A DNA stretch of 64,000 nt, from positions 1 through 64,000 of the forward strand of contig NZ_QUBQ01000007.1 in assembly GCF_003388735.1 (NCBI RefSeq), read 5' to 3'. This DNA is from Paenibacillus paeoniae (GTDB taxonomy: Bacteria; Bacillota; Bacilli; Paenibacillales; Paenibacillaceae). Positions 26,816 to 35,508 of the stretch are shown here, piece by piece (the first letter of the stretch is position 1; every line of letters begins with the position of its first letter). The translations under genes were made by a program, and so were the position numbers. Under the pieces are notes generated by a model. The model did no database searches and had not been told where the DNA came from. It saw only the letters and a program-made list of their open reading frames with translations.

Positions 26816-26844
26816 ATTTTACTGTATCGCTTCTTATAATACAA
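26816..26844 (-). promoter_or_regulatory. Sigma-A promoter of the ATP-grasp/MurE-like/racD operon
   Basis: On - : TTGTAT, 17-nt spacer, TAAAAT, ~35 nt before the start codon. Confidence 0.6.
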
Positions 26845-26921
26845 TTGCACACCTTCAGGAGAAAGCGGGCTTGCAAGCGCATTGGGACTACAGTACTATT
26901 ATATGGAACCAATAGCCTTTA

Positions 26922-26999
26922 TTTGTCGAATAATGCCTAAAAATTGTAGTCATCCGTCGACATGTTTTTACAAACTCTTCGATTTTCACGGAGTATAAT
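26922..26999 (+). promoter_or_regulatory. Candidate Spo0A-activated promoter of the Spo0E-like gene
   Basis: Perfect 0A box TTTGTCGAA (26922-26930), a second partial box (TGTCGAC on -, 26956-26962), TTTACA (26967-26972), a 21-nt spacer and TATAAT (26994-26999). The long spacer recalls Spo0A-dependent sigma-A promoters such as spoIIG. Confidence 0.45.
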
Positions 27000-27049
27000 G
27001 GAACTATTGCCACATGATTACTAGATAAGGAGTGTGCCTCGAAGCGACC

Positions 27050-27247
27050 ATGGATAAAAATCACTTGCTTAGACAGTTGCAATCGCTTCGGCAAAAGCTT
27101 CATGAGATCGCCGAAGTGCGAGGCAGTTTGACCGATCCGGCCGTCTTAGCGATCAGCGAGGAAGCGGATCAGCTTATTGTTGCGCTCCAACATATTCAGC
27201 GGACCGAGTTCGAATTAACTTCCGCACATCGAGAAAAACATAGATAA
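27050..27247 (+). CDS. Spo0E-like aspartyl-phosphate phosphatase
   Basis: 65 residues forming a helical hairpin: HLLRQLQSLRQKLHEI, a short turn, then SLTDPAVLAISEEADQLIV, whose SEEAD equals the SQELD signature of Spo0E-type phosphatases. These dephosphorylate Spo0A-P and delay sporulation. ATG 27050 gives the usual family start; AAGGAG is 17 nt away, too far for it, and the in-frame GTG at 27032 is too close, so the start is unsure. It lies near a sporulation-kinase-like gene and ends 3 nt before the convergent tadA. Confidence 0.8.
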   Translation: MDKNHLLRQLQSLRQKLHEIAEVRGSLTDPAVLAISEEADQLIVALQHIQRTEFELTSAHREKHR

Positions 27248-27250
27248 GTG

Positions 27251-27715
27251 TTACCGGCCGCGGAGTCGACGAAAGAACTGGGTAAGCAGCCCAGCGCATT
27301 CCGATTGAAGGACGCCGCTTGTGAGCTCCGTTTCGTGATTGAAACGGGGCTCTTGTAGTAGGTTCATGAGCGTTCCGGCACATCCTGCTTTGGGGTCTGT
27401 CGTACCGTAGACGACTCTCTTGACCCTGGACTGCACGATGGCGCCCGCACACATCGGACAAGGCTCCAGCGTGACATACAGCGTACAATCCAGCAGGCGC
27501 CATGCTTGAATCTGCTCGCAGGCATCTCTGATCGCGACCAGCTCGGCATGTGCGGTAGGGTCGAGGCTGGTTTCACGCAAATTATGACCGCGGCCAATGA
27601 TTTCATCGCCGCGTACAACGACTGCTCCAATAGGTACCTCACCGATTTGCTCAGCTTTCCGGGCTTCGGCGATCGCCTCCAGCATCCAACGACGATCTTC
27701 TTCTTCTCTCTTCAT
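27251..27715 (-). CDS. tadA: tRNA adenosine(34) deaminase
   Basis: Converts A34 to inosine in tRNA-Arg(ACG). 154 residues, a zinc deaminase with HAE (His56, Glu58) and PCPMC (Cys86, Cys89), plus the family motif AIRDACEQIQAWRL. Convergent with and nearly touching the Spo0E-like gene. In B. subtilis tadA (yaaJ) also lies a few genes after serS, but here the scr-dnaX genes do not follow. Confidence 0.95.
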   Translation of the reverse strand: MKREEEDRRWMLEAIAEARKAEQIGEVPIGAVVVRGDEIIGRGHNLRETSLDPTAHAELVAIRDACEQIQAWRLLDCTLYVTLEPCPMCAGAIVQSRVKRVVYGTTDPKAGCAGTLMNLLQEPRFNHETELTSGVLQSECAGLLTQFFRRLRGR

Positions 27716-27783
27716 GATGAACTAGACTCCTTGTTCTACTTATAGATTTATTCAACGAACAAATATTCCGTTGTTAACATACT

Positions 27784-27854
27784 GTTGATAAAATTGTGGA
27801 TAACTAATTTGATATTCACATAATTATTCACAATCCATCCACTGCTGTGTATAA
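27784..27854 (+). promoter_or_regulatory. DnaA-box cluster upstream of the histidine kinase
   Basis: Three matches to TTATNCACA within 60 nt: TGTGGATAA (27795-27803, perfect on -), TTATTCACA (27824-27832) and TGTGTATAA (27846-27854), plus the near match TGTTGATAA (27784-27792). The stretch is AT-rich. Confidence 0.55.
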
Positions 27855-27879
27855 CTTCTGTTGACTGTGTGAATGAAAT

Positions 27880-29784
27880 GTGAATAGTCATTTGGATCTA
27901 CGTCCAACCGATCATCTTGCAAAAAGGGTGTGTCGTTCATTGTCGATTAAGACGAAGCTGTCCCTTGTTATTTCGCTCATGCTGTTTGCTGTAGTCATTC
28001 TATACCATCTGTTAAGCGAATATTCGATGGTCAATGGAATAAAAGATTTGATGGTTGATTCCATGGAGAGCACGTCTGTCCATGCAGCCGAATACATCAT
28101 GGCTTACGAGAAATCGGAAGCAGTGAATGTGGACGGTACAGCGCATGCTCCGGCTTTCCTCTTCAATATGCTTCATACCATCAATCCTGATATTAAGGAA
28201 ATAACGGTATTCGAGAAAGAAACAGCTCGTGTTGTGTATGGTTCTTATACTTATCTTGATGCTAACAACGATCGGCCGTTTGTGCAAGCGTCGAGGCCGG
28301 GCAGCTATGACCTGCGTGACTTGACGTTCGAGGGTCATGAGTACTTAAGAAGCTTCTATATGAGCGAGAATCTAAGTGATAACGATTATGTTGTGAGCAT
28401 GGTATACGATCGGACCAGCATTACGGCTTTGGTCGGGATGAAGCGAGACTATACACTTATGTATACCGGACTTTTTCTGCTGCTCATGATTGTGGTGATC
28501 TATTGGCTTGTCGGCCTGATGATTCGTCCGCTCAAGGATATTTTGTGGAAGGTTAATGAGGTGTCCTCCGTCAGGTTTCATAAGCCAATACAGATTAAGC
28601 GGAAGGACGAATTCGGCCTGCTCGCCCTCAAGATTAACGCCATGTCCCAGAACTTGAGTATTTATATGAGCAAGCTTCGCAAGGCATTCGAAGAAAATCG
28701 CCGGATGAAGGAACATCTGGAATCTTTCATTAATCATTCTAACGACGCGATTCATCTAATGGATCTGGAGGGCAAGGTCATCCAGGTCAATCGAGCGTTC
28801 GAGCAGTTGTTCGGCTACGAGGAGGCCGAGGTGCTGGGCAAAAAATATCCAACTACGCCGGAGACTCATCGCATGGAGAAACGCCAGATGATTGGCTTGC
28901 TCCTGGCGGGCAAGAAACTGCCGGCGCAGGAGACGCTCCGCGTCACAAAAACGGGTGAAATTATTCCTGTCAGCGTGACCGTATCGCCCATACGCGATTC
29001 CGACGGCACCATCCGGGCCTTCGCCAGCACCTGCAGGGATATGCGCAGCCGGAACCGTATGGAAGAGCTGCTAAGGCGCTCTGAGAAGCTGACGACAGTG
29101 GGGCAGCTGGCCGCAGGCGTTGCCCATGAGATTAGGAATCCGCTTACTACGCTTAGAGGCTTCCTGCAGCTGCAGCTCCAGAGCAAGGCTTTGAACTTAT
29201 CCCATGTGACCCTGATGTTGTCCGAGCTGGACCGGATTAATCTGATCGTAGGTGAGTTTCTAATTTTGGCCAAGCCGCAGGCAACCAAGTTTGTAACAAA
29301 GGATGTCCGGGATGTGCTTCAGGATGTGCTGCGATTTCTAGACAGTGAAGCTCATTTGCACAATATCGTATTCCGCACAGTCATTACGGAAGAGCCTTGC
29401 TTGATCTCTTGCGAGGAGAACCAATTGAAGCAAGTGTTTATCAATCTATTGAAGAATGGAATTGAAGCGATGCCTCAAGGGGGGCCCATTCATATCTCGA
29501 TACAGAAGAAAGGCAGCAGTATTGCGATCTCGATTACAGATGAAGGCGTCGGCATTCCGGAGGAGATGATCTCCAAGATCGGCGATCCTTTCTTTACGGG
29601 CAAGGAGACGGGTACGGGACTTGGTATTATGGTTAGTCAGCGGATCATTCACAGTCATCAAGGGACACTTGATATTCAGAGTCAGGTCAATGTGGGCACT
29701 TCCGTGAAGGTTACGCTGCCCGCTTTGAAAGGGGAAGGGAAGGGAGATATACTGGAATCAGAGGGTCATCGTCAAGGGAGCTGA
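27880..29784 (+). CDS. PAS-domain sensor histidine kinase (sporulation-kinase-like)
   Basis: 634 residues. Two membrane segments (about 31-50 and 196-216) enclose an extracellular sensor domain; then HAMP (~216-270), a PAS domain (~288-395), HisKA with His416 in AAGVAHEIRNPLTTLRGFLQ, and HATPase with N-box NQLKQVFINLLKNGIEA, DEGVGIP and GTGLGI. This layout is that of KinB/KinC-type phosphorelay kinases. No response regulator is adjacent, again as for phosphorelay kinases. The GTG at 27880 lacks a good ribosome binding site; TTG 27940 with AAAAAGGG upstream is a real alternative. Confidence 0.88.
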   Translation: MNSHLDLRPTDHLAKRVCRSLSIKTKLSLVISLMLFAVVILYHLLSEYSMVNGIKDLMVDSMESTSVHAAEYIMAYEKSEAVNVDGTAHAPAFLFNMLHTINPDIKEITVFEKETARVVYGSYTYLDANNDRPFVQASRPGSYDLRDLTFEGHEYLRSFYMSENLSDNDYVVSMVYDRTSITALVGMKRDYTLMYTGLFLLLMIVVIYWLVGLMIRPLKDILWKVNEVSSVRFHKPIQIKRKDEFGLLALKINAMSQNLSIYMSKLRKAFEENRRMKEHLESFINHSNDAIHLMDLEGKVIQVNRAFEQLFGYEEAEVLGKKYPTTPETHRMEKRQMIGLLLAGKKLPAQETLRVTKTGEIIPVSVTVSPIRDSDGTIRAFASTCRDMRSRNRMEELLRRSEKLTTVGQLAAGVAHEIRNPLTTLRGFLQLQLQSKALNLSHVTLMLSELDRINLIVGEFLILAKPQATKFVTKDVRDVLQDVLRFLDSEAHLHNIVFRTVITEEPCLISCEENQLKQVFINLLKNGIEAMPQGGPIHISIQKKGSSIAISITDEGVGIPEEMISKIGDPFFTGKETGTGLGIMVSQRIIHSHQGTLDIQSQVNVGTSVKVTLPALKGEGKGDILESEGHRQGS

Positions 29785-29792
29785 GAAAGCGA

Positions 29793-30476
29793 GTGGAACG
29801 AAAGGCGGTCATTGCGGGAGCGACGGGCTTGGTTGGGGGAGAATTGGTGAAGCTGTTGCTGAGCCGTGAGGATTACAGCAAAGTAACAGTGTTGGTCCGG
29901 CGCAAGCTGCCTATTGCGCATGAACGGCTGGAGCAGCTTGTGGTCGAGTATGAGCGCTTGGAAGAGCTGCCGGGTGTCCTGTTCGAGAACAGTGATGTAT
30001 ACTGCGCGCTCGGAACGACAAGAAAGAAGGCCGGCTCCAAGGAGCAATTCGAACGGGTGGATTATGGCTATCCCATGGCGCTAGGACGATTGGCGAAGCG
30101 ATATCATGCGGCTCGACTGCTGATTATAACGGCTATGGGCGCGGATGAAGCCTCCATCTTTTTTTACAGTAAGGTAAAAGGGAGGGTGGAGAAAGACTTG
30201 CAGCGACTTCAATTAAGTCGATTGCATATTTTCCGACCTTCTCTTATCCTGGGAGACAGGCAAGAACATCGGTTAGGAGAATCGGCGGCAGTGAAGCTCT
30301 ATGCCAAGTTGCCTTTCTTGTTCGGAGGACCAAAGAGCAAATATAGGCCGATAACCGCACGCGAGATAGCGGAGGGGATGCTGCATGTAGCTCTGTTTGC
30401 GGAAGAAGCGGACGAGAGCATCCTATCATCGCATGTCATCGCGGAGCAGGCAAGACGGTTGCGCGAGAGATCTTGA
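29793..30476 (+). CDS. NAD(P)-binding Rossmann oxidoreductase, HTATIP2/YbjT-like
   Basis: 227 residues. Dinucleotide-binding start AVIAGATGLVGGELV, then VYCALGTTRKKAGSKEQFERVDY, LLIITAMGAD, and the Tyr-x3-Lys pair in FYSKVKGRVE with IFRPSLILGDR, characteristic of atypical SDR proteins. Substrate unknown. It begins 8 nt after the kinase stop; GTG start. Confidence 0.85.
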   Translation: MERKAVIAGATGLVGGELVKLLLSREDYSKVTVLVRRKLPIAHERLEQLVVEYERLEELPGVLFENSDVYCALGTTRKKAGSKEQFERVDYGYPMALGRLAKRYHAARLLIITAMGADEASIFFYSKVKGRVEKDLQRLQLSRLHIFRPSLILGDRQEHRLGESAAVKLYAKLPFLFGGPKSKYRPITAREIAEGMLHVALFAEEADESILSSHVIAEQARRLRERS

Positions 30477-30511
30477 TCGTGTAGGATACGCTACAGCGGG
30501 GTGAATGACAG

Positions 30512-31213
30512 TTGAGGATCAATAAATTTATTAGTGAGACAGGATATTGCTCCCGGCGAGAGGCCGATAAGCTTGTCGAGAGCGGGAAAGTGACGATTAA
30601 CGGTCTCAAAGCTGAGCTTGGCAGCCAAGCTGAGCAGGGCGATGATGTTCGAGTGAACGGCAAACGCATTGGCGCGCAGAAGCGTCATGTGTATATAGCC
30701 CTTAATAAACCAGTCGGCATAACGAGTACGACAGAACGGCATATTAGAGGAAATATCGTCGATTTCGTGGGACATGCGGAGCGAATTTTCCCTATTGGCC
30801 GACTGGACAAGGATTCAGAGGGACTCATTCTATTGACGAATGACGGCGATGTCGTGAATCCAATCTTGCGTTCCGAAGGAAAGCATGAGAAGGAATATAT
30901 CGTGACGGTAGATAAGCCACTTACGGAAGCTTTTGTAAAGGGAATATCCCAAGGGGTTAAAATATTGGGCAGCATGACACTTCCATGCAAAGTGACAAGA
31001 GTGGCGGAGCGGACGTTTCGTATTATCTTGACCGAAGGCCGCAACCGGCAAATTCGCAGAATGTGCGAGGCGTTCGGTTTTCATGTCCGCCGTCTGAAGC
31101 GTGTTCGCGTCATGAATATTCGATTGGACGAGCTCCCGGTTGGCAAGTGGCGGGATTTGACGGAAGGCGAGCGCAGGGAGCTGTTCGATATGCTCCATTA
31201 TACGCCGCAGTAG
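30512..31213 (+). CDS. rluF: 23S rRNA pseudouridine synthase, RluF/RsuA family
   Basis: 233 residues. An S4 RNA-binding domain at the N-terminus (RINKFISETGYCSRREADKLV) precedes the catalytic core with GRLDKDSEGLILLTNDG, the Asp of GRLD being the nucleophile, and EGRNRQIRRMCEAFG. RluF-type enzymes modify U2604 of 23S rRNA; the exact target is inferred from the closest family. TTG 30512 follows GGGGTGA. Confidence 0.9.
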   Translation: MRINKFISETGYCSRREADKLVESGKVTINGLKAELGSQAEQGDDVRVNGKRIGAQKRHVYIALNKPVGITSTTERHIRGNIVDFVGHAERIFPIGRLDKDSEGLILLTNDGDVVNPILRSEGKHEKEYIVTVDKPLTEAFVKGISQGVKILGSMTLPCKVTRVAERTFRIILTEGRNRQIRRMCEAFGFHVRRLKRVRVMNIRLDELPVGKWRDLTEGERRELFDMLHYTPQ

Positions 31214-31231
31214 TGCAAGTTCGTATAGGTT

Positions 31232-31275
31232 CAAAAAGAGAAGAGCCGCCCGGCCTACAGCCCGGCGGCTCCTCC
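31232..31275 (-). terminator. motAB terminator
   Basis: On - : GAGCCGCC...GGCGGCTC hairpin followed by TTCTCTTTTT. It lies between the convergent rluF and motB and may serve both. Confidence 0.75.
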
Positions 31276-31301
31276 TATAGTTGCGAAGCATACTGCCTTC
31301 G

Positions 31302-32129
31302 CTATTGGGCTTTTAGCTTTTGTGGATTCGATGTATTCACATAGGTGTGAATAATGGATACTTCAACACGTCGGTTTTTGGCTTTGTTGTCAGCCGTTGT
31401 ATTCTCGGCAACCGGATGATATTCCCCATATCCACTGGCAGTGAAGCGTTTCGGATCCAGATCCTGATTCTCAAGCATGATGTCCATGAAGCGAACAGCG
31501 CGCATGGAGCTGAGATCCCAGTTGGAGCGGAATTCGGCACGGTTCACCGGTGTATCATCTGTATGCCCGGCAACGATAATATCGTATTTCGGATACTGCT
31601 GGAGCATAGTCGCAATAGCTGTAGCCAGTTCCTTTGCTTCAGGTTTGACTGTAGCTTGTCCCGGCGCGAATAAGGCATTATCGCTGATTGTTATGAGCAG
31701 CTGGGACATATTCATCTGGGTTTCCAGATCGCTAGTTAGACCTTTTTTGTCGATATAGTCATCAATTTTTTTCTTCAAATCCTCAAGTTCTGCTTCCTCG
31801 CGCTTGATTAACTCTTGAAGCTCGGCATCAGAGAGCTTGCCCTCATCTTCTTTGTCTTGTTCATTTTCCTTGTCGTCGGCATCTTGATCCTTCTTGTCCG
31901 GATCGTTTCCGTTCTGGACAACGGAAGGAAGATCCAGTACGCCGCTTCCGGTGCTCAGGGCAACGCTGAAAGCCCGAGACATATCCTCAAACTTCTTCAC
32001 GTCCACAGAGTTCATGGAATAGAGAACGATGAACAAAGCGAGCAGAAGGGTCAGCAGGTCAGCGTAAGGAATCAGCCAGGATTCGTCTACATGCTCTTCA
32101 TGTTCCTCATGCTTGCGCTTTTTGCTCAA
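31302..32129 (-). CDS. motB: Flagellar motor stator protein MotB
   Basis: 275 residues. One membrane segment with the proton-binding Asp24 in PYADLLTLLLALFIVLYSM, a charged linker (~75-110), and a C-terminal OmpA-like peptidoglycan-binding domain (IIVAGHTDDTPV...RAVRFMDIML...GYGEYHP). With MotA it forms the proton stator complex. It overlaps the motA end by 23 nt. Similar to B. subtilis MotB rather than MotS in the segment after the membrane span. Confidence 0.95.
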   Translation of the reverse strand: MSKKRKHEEHEEHVDESWLIPYADLLTLLLALFIVLYSMNSVDVKKFEDMSRAFSVALSTGSGVLDLPSVVQNGNDPDKKDQDADDKENEQDKEDEGKLSDAELQELIKREEAELEDLKKKIDDYIDKKGLTSDLETQMNMSQLLITISDNALFAPGQATVKPEAKELATAIATMLQQYPKYDIIVAGHTDDTPVNRAEFRSNWDLSSMRAVRFMDIMLENQDLDPKRFTASGYGEYHPVAENTTADNKAKNRRVEVSIIHTYVNTSNPQKLKAQ

Positions 32130-32913
32130 CGTCCCCTTCCTCCTTCTCTCTCAGCTTCTTCCGCTCTGTCGGTGTTAGGAAGACGGACAACTTCTGGTTA
32201 ATCGCGATGGTAGAGACGCCCGACTGGATGGATAACAAGCCCTCCAGCATCATAAGACGGATTTGAATCTCCTGTTTGGAAATCCGTTTTAGCTTATTGG
32301 CAATCGGATGCCATAATACATAACCTGTAAAGATACCGAGCAGCGTTGCAATGAATGCGCCAGCGATCGCGTGGGCAAGCTTCTCCATCTCGCTCATATC
32401 GGACAATGCAGCTACGAGACCGACGACGGCACCGAGTACACCAAGCGTAGGCGCATAGGTACCGGCTTGAGTGAAGATCAGGGCGCCTGCCTTATGGCGC
32501 TCTTCTGTAGCGGCGATATCCTCAAGCAGCACATCGCGGACAAGATCCTGATCATTGCCATCAATGATCATGCGCATTCCGTTGCGCAGGAATGAATCTT
32601 CGATTTCTTCAACACGGGCTTCAAGCGCCAGCAAGCCTTCGCGGCGCGTAATGGATGCCCACTCCATAAATTTGCTGATAAGCTCCTCGCGAGACGTAAG
32701 CTTCTGCTCGGAGAAGACGATTTTGAACAAGGCGCCAATCTTCTTCAGTTCTGCCATCGGGAATGCAATCAAAACCGAGGCTACCGTACCGAGAATGATG
32801 ATCATAAAGGCTGCGGGATTTAACAAAGATGTCAGACTTGCGCCCTTGATCACCATACCGCCAAGCACAGCGATTAGACCTACCACGAGACCAATAATAG
32901 TTGAGTTCTTCAT
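32107..32913 (-). CDS. motA: Flagellar motor stator protein MotA
   Basis: 268 residues. Four membrane segments; IGLVVGLIAVLGGMVIKG at the start, NPAAFMIIILGTVASVLIAFP, the cytoplasmic RREGLLALEARVEE, and FTQAGTYAPTLGVLGAVVGLVAAL then FIATLLGIFTGYVLWHPIANKLK, all closely matching B. subtilis MotA (proton type). ATG 32913 or the preceding ATG 32916; GGGGTG lies very close upstream. motA-motB form one operon. Confidence 0.95.
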   Translation of the reverse strand: MKNSTIIGLVVGLIAVLGGMVIKGASLTSLLNPAAFMIIILGTVASVLIAFPMAELKKIGALFKIVFSEQKLTSREELISKFMEWASITRREGLLALEARVEEIEDSFLRNGMRMIIDGNDQDLVRDVLLEDIAATEERHKAGALIFTQAGTYAPTLGVLGAVVGLVAALSDMSEMEKLAHAIAGAFIATLLGIFTGYVLWHPIANKLKRISKQEIQIRLMMLEGLLSIQSGVSTIAINQKLSVFLTPTERKKLREKEEGDVEQKAQA

Positions 32914-33007
32914 CATACACCCCGTCCATGTTATCAATAGTTTATGGTATAAGAAGACATAAGCCTGATGCGTATGCCCGTCTCATATTCACCAATCCAT
33001 CTGTCCT

Positions 33008-33052
33008 GCGAAAACGAACTTCAGCCCTTATGGCTGGTTTGGTCGTTTTCGC
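33008..33052. repeat. Nested inverted repeat upstream of motA
   Basis: Outer arms GCGAAAACGA / TCGTTTTCGC (perfect 10 bp) enclose CAGCC / GGCTG. No U-tract of note. It lies in a 327-nt gap between divergent motA and the gene at 33241, in which I see no ORF and no clear sigma-D promoter. Confidence 0.6.
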
Positions 33053-33240
33053 TTTAAATCCAAGCTTATATGGACAATGTCTCCCATAGCGTTTTTTGGA
33101 TTTCTACGCGAGACGAGCTGACGCTATTAGAATTAGCTTCGGCCGTTTACGCTGGTCTACTTCTATTTATATCGTCAAAAGGGTATTCTGAGATTATAGT
33201 AAACAAAAGTGTTCACTAAATTTAAGGAGCTGTATGTGAG

Positions 33241-33534
33241 ATGGGAGTTCGTCACGCGCGCGAGTACGCGGATATATTGAAGGAATTGACAGTAGCAGTG
33301 GGGGAAATCGAAGGAAGCTACTCGTTCTTCGAGATGGAGCCGGAGGAATGGGCGGCACTTGCCGCAGAGGAGCGCCAAGAAGTAATGGAAGCTCTTGCGG
33401 ACGATGTTTTTTTTGGGCTGGGAGAAGATCCCGTTATCGCCATTGGCGGCGGAGCCATTGCGTATAATAACAAGCATCATGTCATTGAAGTGTCACAGGG
33501 TGACAATGTAATTCAAATTATACGGTTAGTTTAA
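33241..33534 (+). CDS. Small acidic hypothetical protein
   Basis: 97 residues, unrecognised. N-terminal half helical and acidic (YADILKELTVAVGEIEGSYSFFEMEPEEW), C-terminal half beta-like (DPVIAIGGGAIAYNN, HHVIEVSQGDNVIQIIRLV). No signal or membrane segment. TAAGGAG lies 11 nt before ATG. Isolated between motA and an acetyltransferase. Confidence 0.65.
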   Translation: MGVRHAREYADILKELTVAVGEIEGSYSFFEMEPEEWAALAAEERQEVMEALADDVFFGLGEDPVIAIGGGAIAYNNKHHVIEVSQGDNVIQIIRLV

Positions 33535-33573
33535 GGGGAAGCCATCACAATTGAATAGATGTTTTCATGAAGA

Positions 33574-33602
33574 GTCTCCAGAACATATATGGATCTGGAG
33601 AC
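33574..33602. repeat. 9-bp inverted repeat between convergent genes
   Basis: GTCTCCAGA / TCTGGAGAC with a 11-nt AT-rich loop, lacking a T-run; a weak terminator is possible. Confidence 0.4.
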
Positions 33603-33646
33603 CGGGGGATGGTTGTGGAGCCGCTCTATACAGGAGCGACAGGGGT

Positions 33647-34126
33647 TTATGGACATGGCAGTGAAGGATCATAGATCATGCAGTGACATTCAACCTCTCC
33701 ATTTGAAGTAGGCCGATCATACGTTTCATCAATGCGGAATCCTACGCTTTCATAGACGCGGATGGCACGTGTATTCCAGCTTGCAACCTCCAGATCGACC
33801 TCATTACCGGGCGACCGGCGGAGCGCTTCTTCGACGATGGTTCGAACAAGAAGCGCGCCTAATCCTTGGCCTAACCGATCGGGATGAAGCCCAAGGCCCA
33901 GTCTGGTGACATGACCTAACGGGAAAAATTGGACGTATCCGAAAAGTGAGCCACGCTCGTCCACTACAGCCCCATATTGCGTCGTACGAAGGACGGGATC
34001 GCCCAATTCGACCCCGTCCTTCTTCATGCTCTCCCATGAAGCCCAATTGTAGATATCCCATGGAGGGGCATATCGCCACTCGCATAGTTCTCGGGCATGT
34101 TCCTCGGTCATGGTCTGAATGGTCAT
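33647..34126 (-). CDS. GNAT N-acetyltransferase
   Basis: 159 residues from ATG 34126. GNAT features: GLHPDRLGQGLGALLVRTIVEEAL is the acetyl-CoA loop, EVDLEVASWNTRAIRVYESVGF the C-terminal half. Substrate unknown. The start is uncertain: an in-frame ATG at 34177 would lie at the start point of a TATAAT element (34185-34190 on -), and neither has a ribosome binding site. Divergent from the MFS gene. Confidence 0.75.
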   Translation of the reverse strand: MTIQTMTEEHARELCEWRYAPPWDIYNWASWESMKKDGVELGDPVLRTTQYGAVVDERGSLFGYVQFFPLGHVTRLGLGLHPDRLGQGLGALLVRTIVEEALRRSPGNEVDLEVASWNTRAIRVYESVGFRIDETYDRPTSNGEVECHCMIYDPSLPCP

Positions 34127-34233
34127 TAACGGCTGGTTTGGTTTATAATAGAAGGTGTTATGGTTATGGTTTATCATACATTAGATTATAGCAGATGACG
34201 TCGATCGGGCGTAAGGATAGGGAGTCGGTAGTA

Positions 34234-35484
34234 ATGAAGAAACTGCTGTGGATGGGCTGCCTCTCGTATTTGGTCATTGGTATTGCGCATGTGATCGGCG
34301 GAACGTTGCTGGAGCAATTGATTACTCATTATGGTATTACCTATAAAGATGGCGGACAATGGATCATGAACCAATTTATCGGATTTATGTTCGGTGTTCT
34401 GCTGGCTCCCGCTCTGACGAGCAGGATCGGGAAACGGGGGGCCGTCCTGGTTGCCATGGCGCTGCTTACCTTGAGCGAAGCTGCATACAGCTTGCTGTTG
34501 CCCTGGGGCTGGATGCTCGCCTTTGCTCCGATAGCCGGTATTGGCTTTGGCATGACGGAAGCGATTGTAGGTGCGACCATTATTGATCTTATGAAGGGAA
34601 AGGCGTCGGCTATGAGCCGGCTGGAGACCTTCTTCGGGATTGGTGCCCTTCTCATACCGATAACGGCAGCGCTGCTTATCCAGCAGCATGTATGGCAGCT
34701 CTCCTTTCCTATTCTTGCTGCTATGGCCGGCATTACTTTTGTTCTGTGGCTGACGATGTCTTTCGGCTGTCTGGACGATAGCTTAAGTCCGCCGCAGCGG
34801 GCGGCAGTCGGAGGAGAGGGCAGCGTTCAGCAAGCTGCCGCCATGCCGCAGTATAAGTCGCCAAATACAGGCTTGCTCGGATATGCGCCCAAGTCCATTC
34901 CTTTTCTTGCGTTAAGTGCGGCGTTTTTCTTGATCTATGTAGGCATGGAGATGAGCTTCTCGAATTATTTGCCTTCGATTCTCATCTTGCGAACAGGCAT
35001 GACCGATTCAACGGCTACTGCTGCGCTCAGCTTGTTCTGGGGAACGATGGTGCTGGGTAGGCTGTTCGCCGGCATCATTGCCGATCGTATCGGCTATGCG
35101 AAATATTTGTTCATTACTACAGCAGCGGCGGCTGTCGTTTTTGTGGGGATGATCGTCTTCGAGCAGCAAGCTTTGCTGCTAGCCTTGATTGCCCTTAGCG
35201 GATTGTGCTTTTCTGGTGTCTTCGGTATCGCGCTCGTGTATGCGAATGGCTTGCTGCCGGGCATGACGGAGCGAACGACAAGCCTGCTTGTTGCACTTGG
35301 CGGCATAGGCGGGGCGGTCTTCCCTCGGTTAACGGGCTGGTTCATGGATCGCTTCTCCACGGGACCGACGCTCTATTATTTATCCGCCTTAGTTCTAGCA
35401 TTGCTTGTCGTATTGGTTATGCTCATCATGACCGGACGAAGTCAGTTCAATCGGATCAAGGAAAAAGAGGTTGCCCCCACTTAA
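34234..35484 (+). CDS. MFS transporter
   Basis: 416 residues with about 12 hydrophobic segments in two halves, separated by a hydrophilic loop (~180-215, SPPQRAAVGGEGSVQQ). Motif A-like turns GKRGAVLVAMALL and GRLFAGIIADRIGYAK are visible. Substrate unknown; the pattern resembles FucP/YfkF-type sugar or drug carriers, which I cannot separate. ATG 34234 has GGGAG upstream. Confidence 0.85.
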   Translation: MKKLLWMGCLSYLVIGIAHVIGGTLLEQLITHYGITYKDGGQWIMNQFIGFMFGVLLAPALTSRIGKRGAVLVAMALLTLSEAAYSLLLPWGWMLAFAPIAGIGFGMTEAIVGATIIDLMKGKASAMSRLETFFGIGALLIPITAALLIQQHVWQLSFPILAAMAGITFVLWLTMSFGCLDDSLSPPQRAAVGGEGSVQQAAAMPQYKSPNTGLLGYAPKSIPFLALSAAFFLIYVGMEMSFSNYLPSILILRTGMTDSTATAALSLFWGTMVLGRLFAGIIADRIGYAKYLFITTAAAAVVFVGMIVFEQQALLLALIALSGLCFSGVFGIALVYANGLLPGMTERTTSLLVALGGIGGAVFPRLTGWFMDRFSTGPTLYYLSALVLALLVVLVMLIMTGRSQFNRIKEKEVAPT

Positions 35485-35500
35485 TCGGGGCAACCTCTTT
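35466..35500. terminator. Bidirectional terminator
   Basis: AGAGGTTGCCCC / GGGGCAACCTCT with CTTTG; overlaps the last codons of the MFS gene and serves the convergent NlpC/P60 gene. Confidence 0.82.
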
Positions 35501-35508
35501 GCGTTAAA

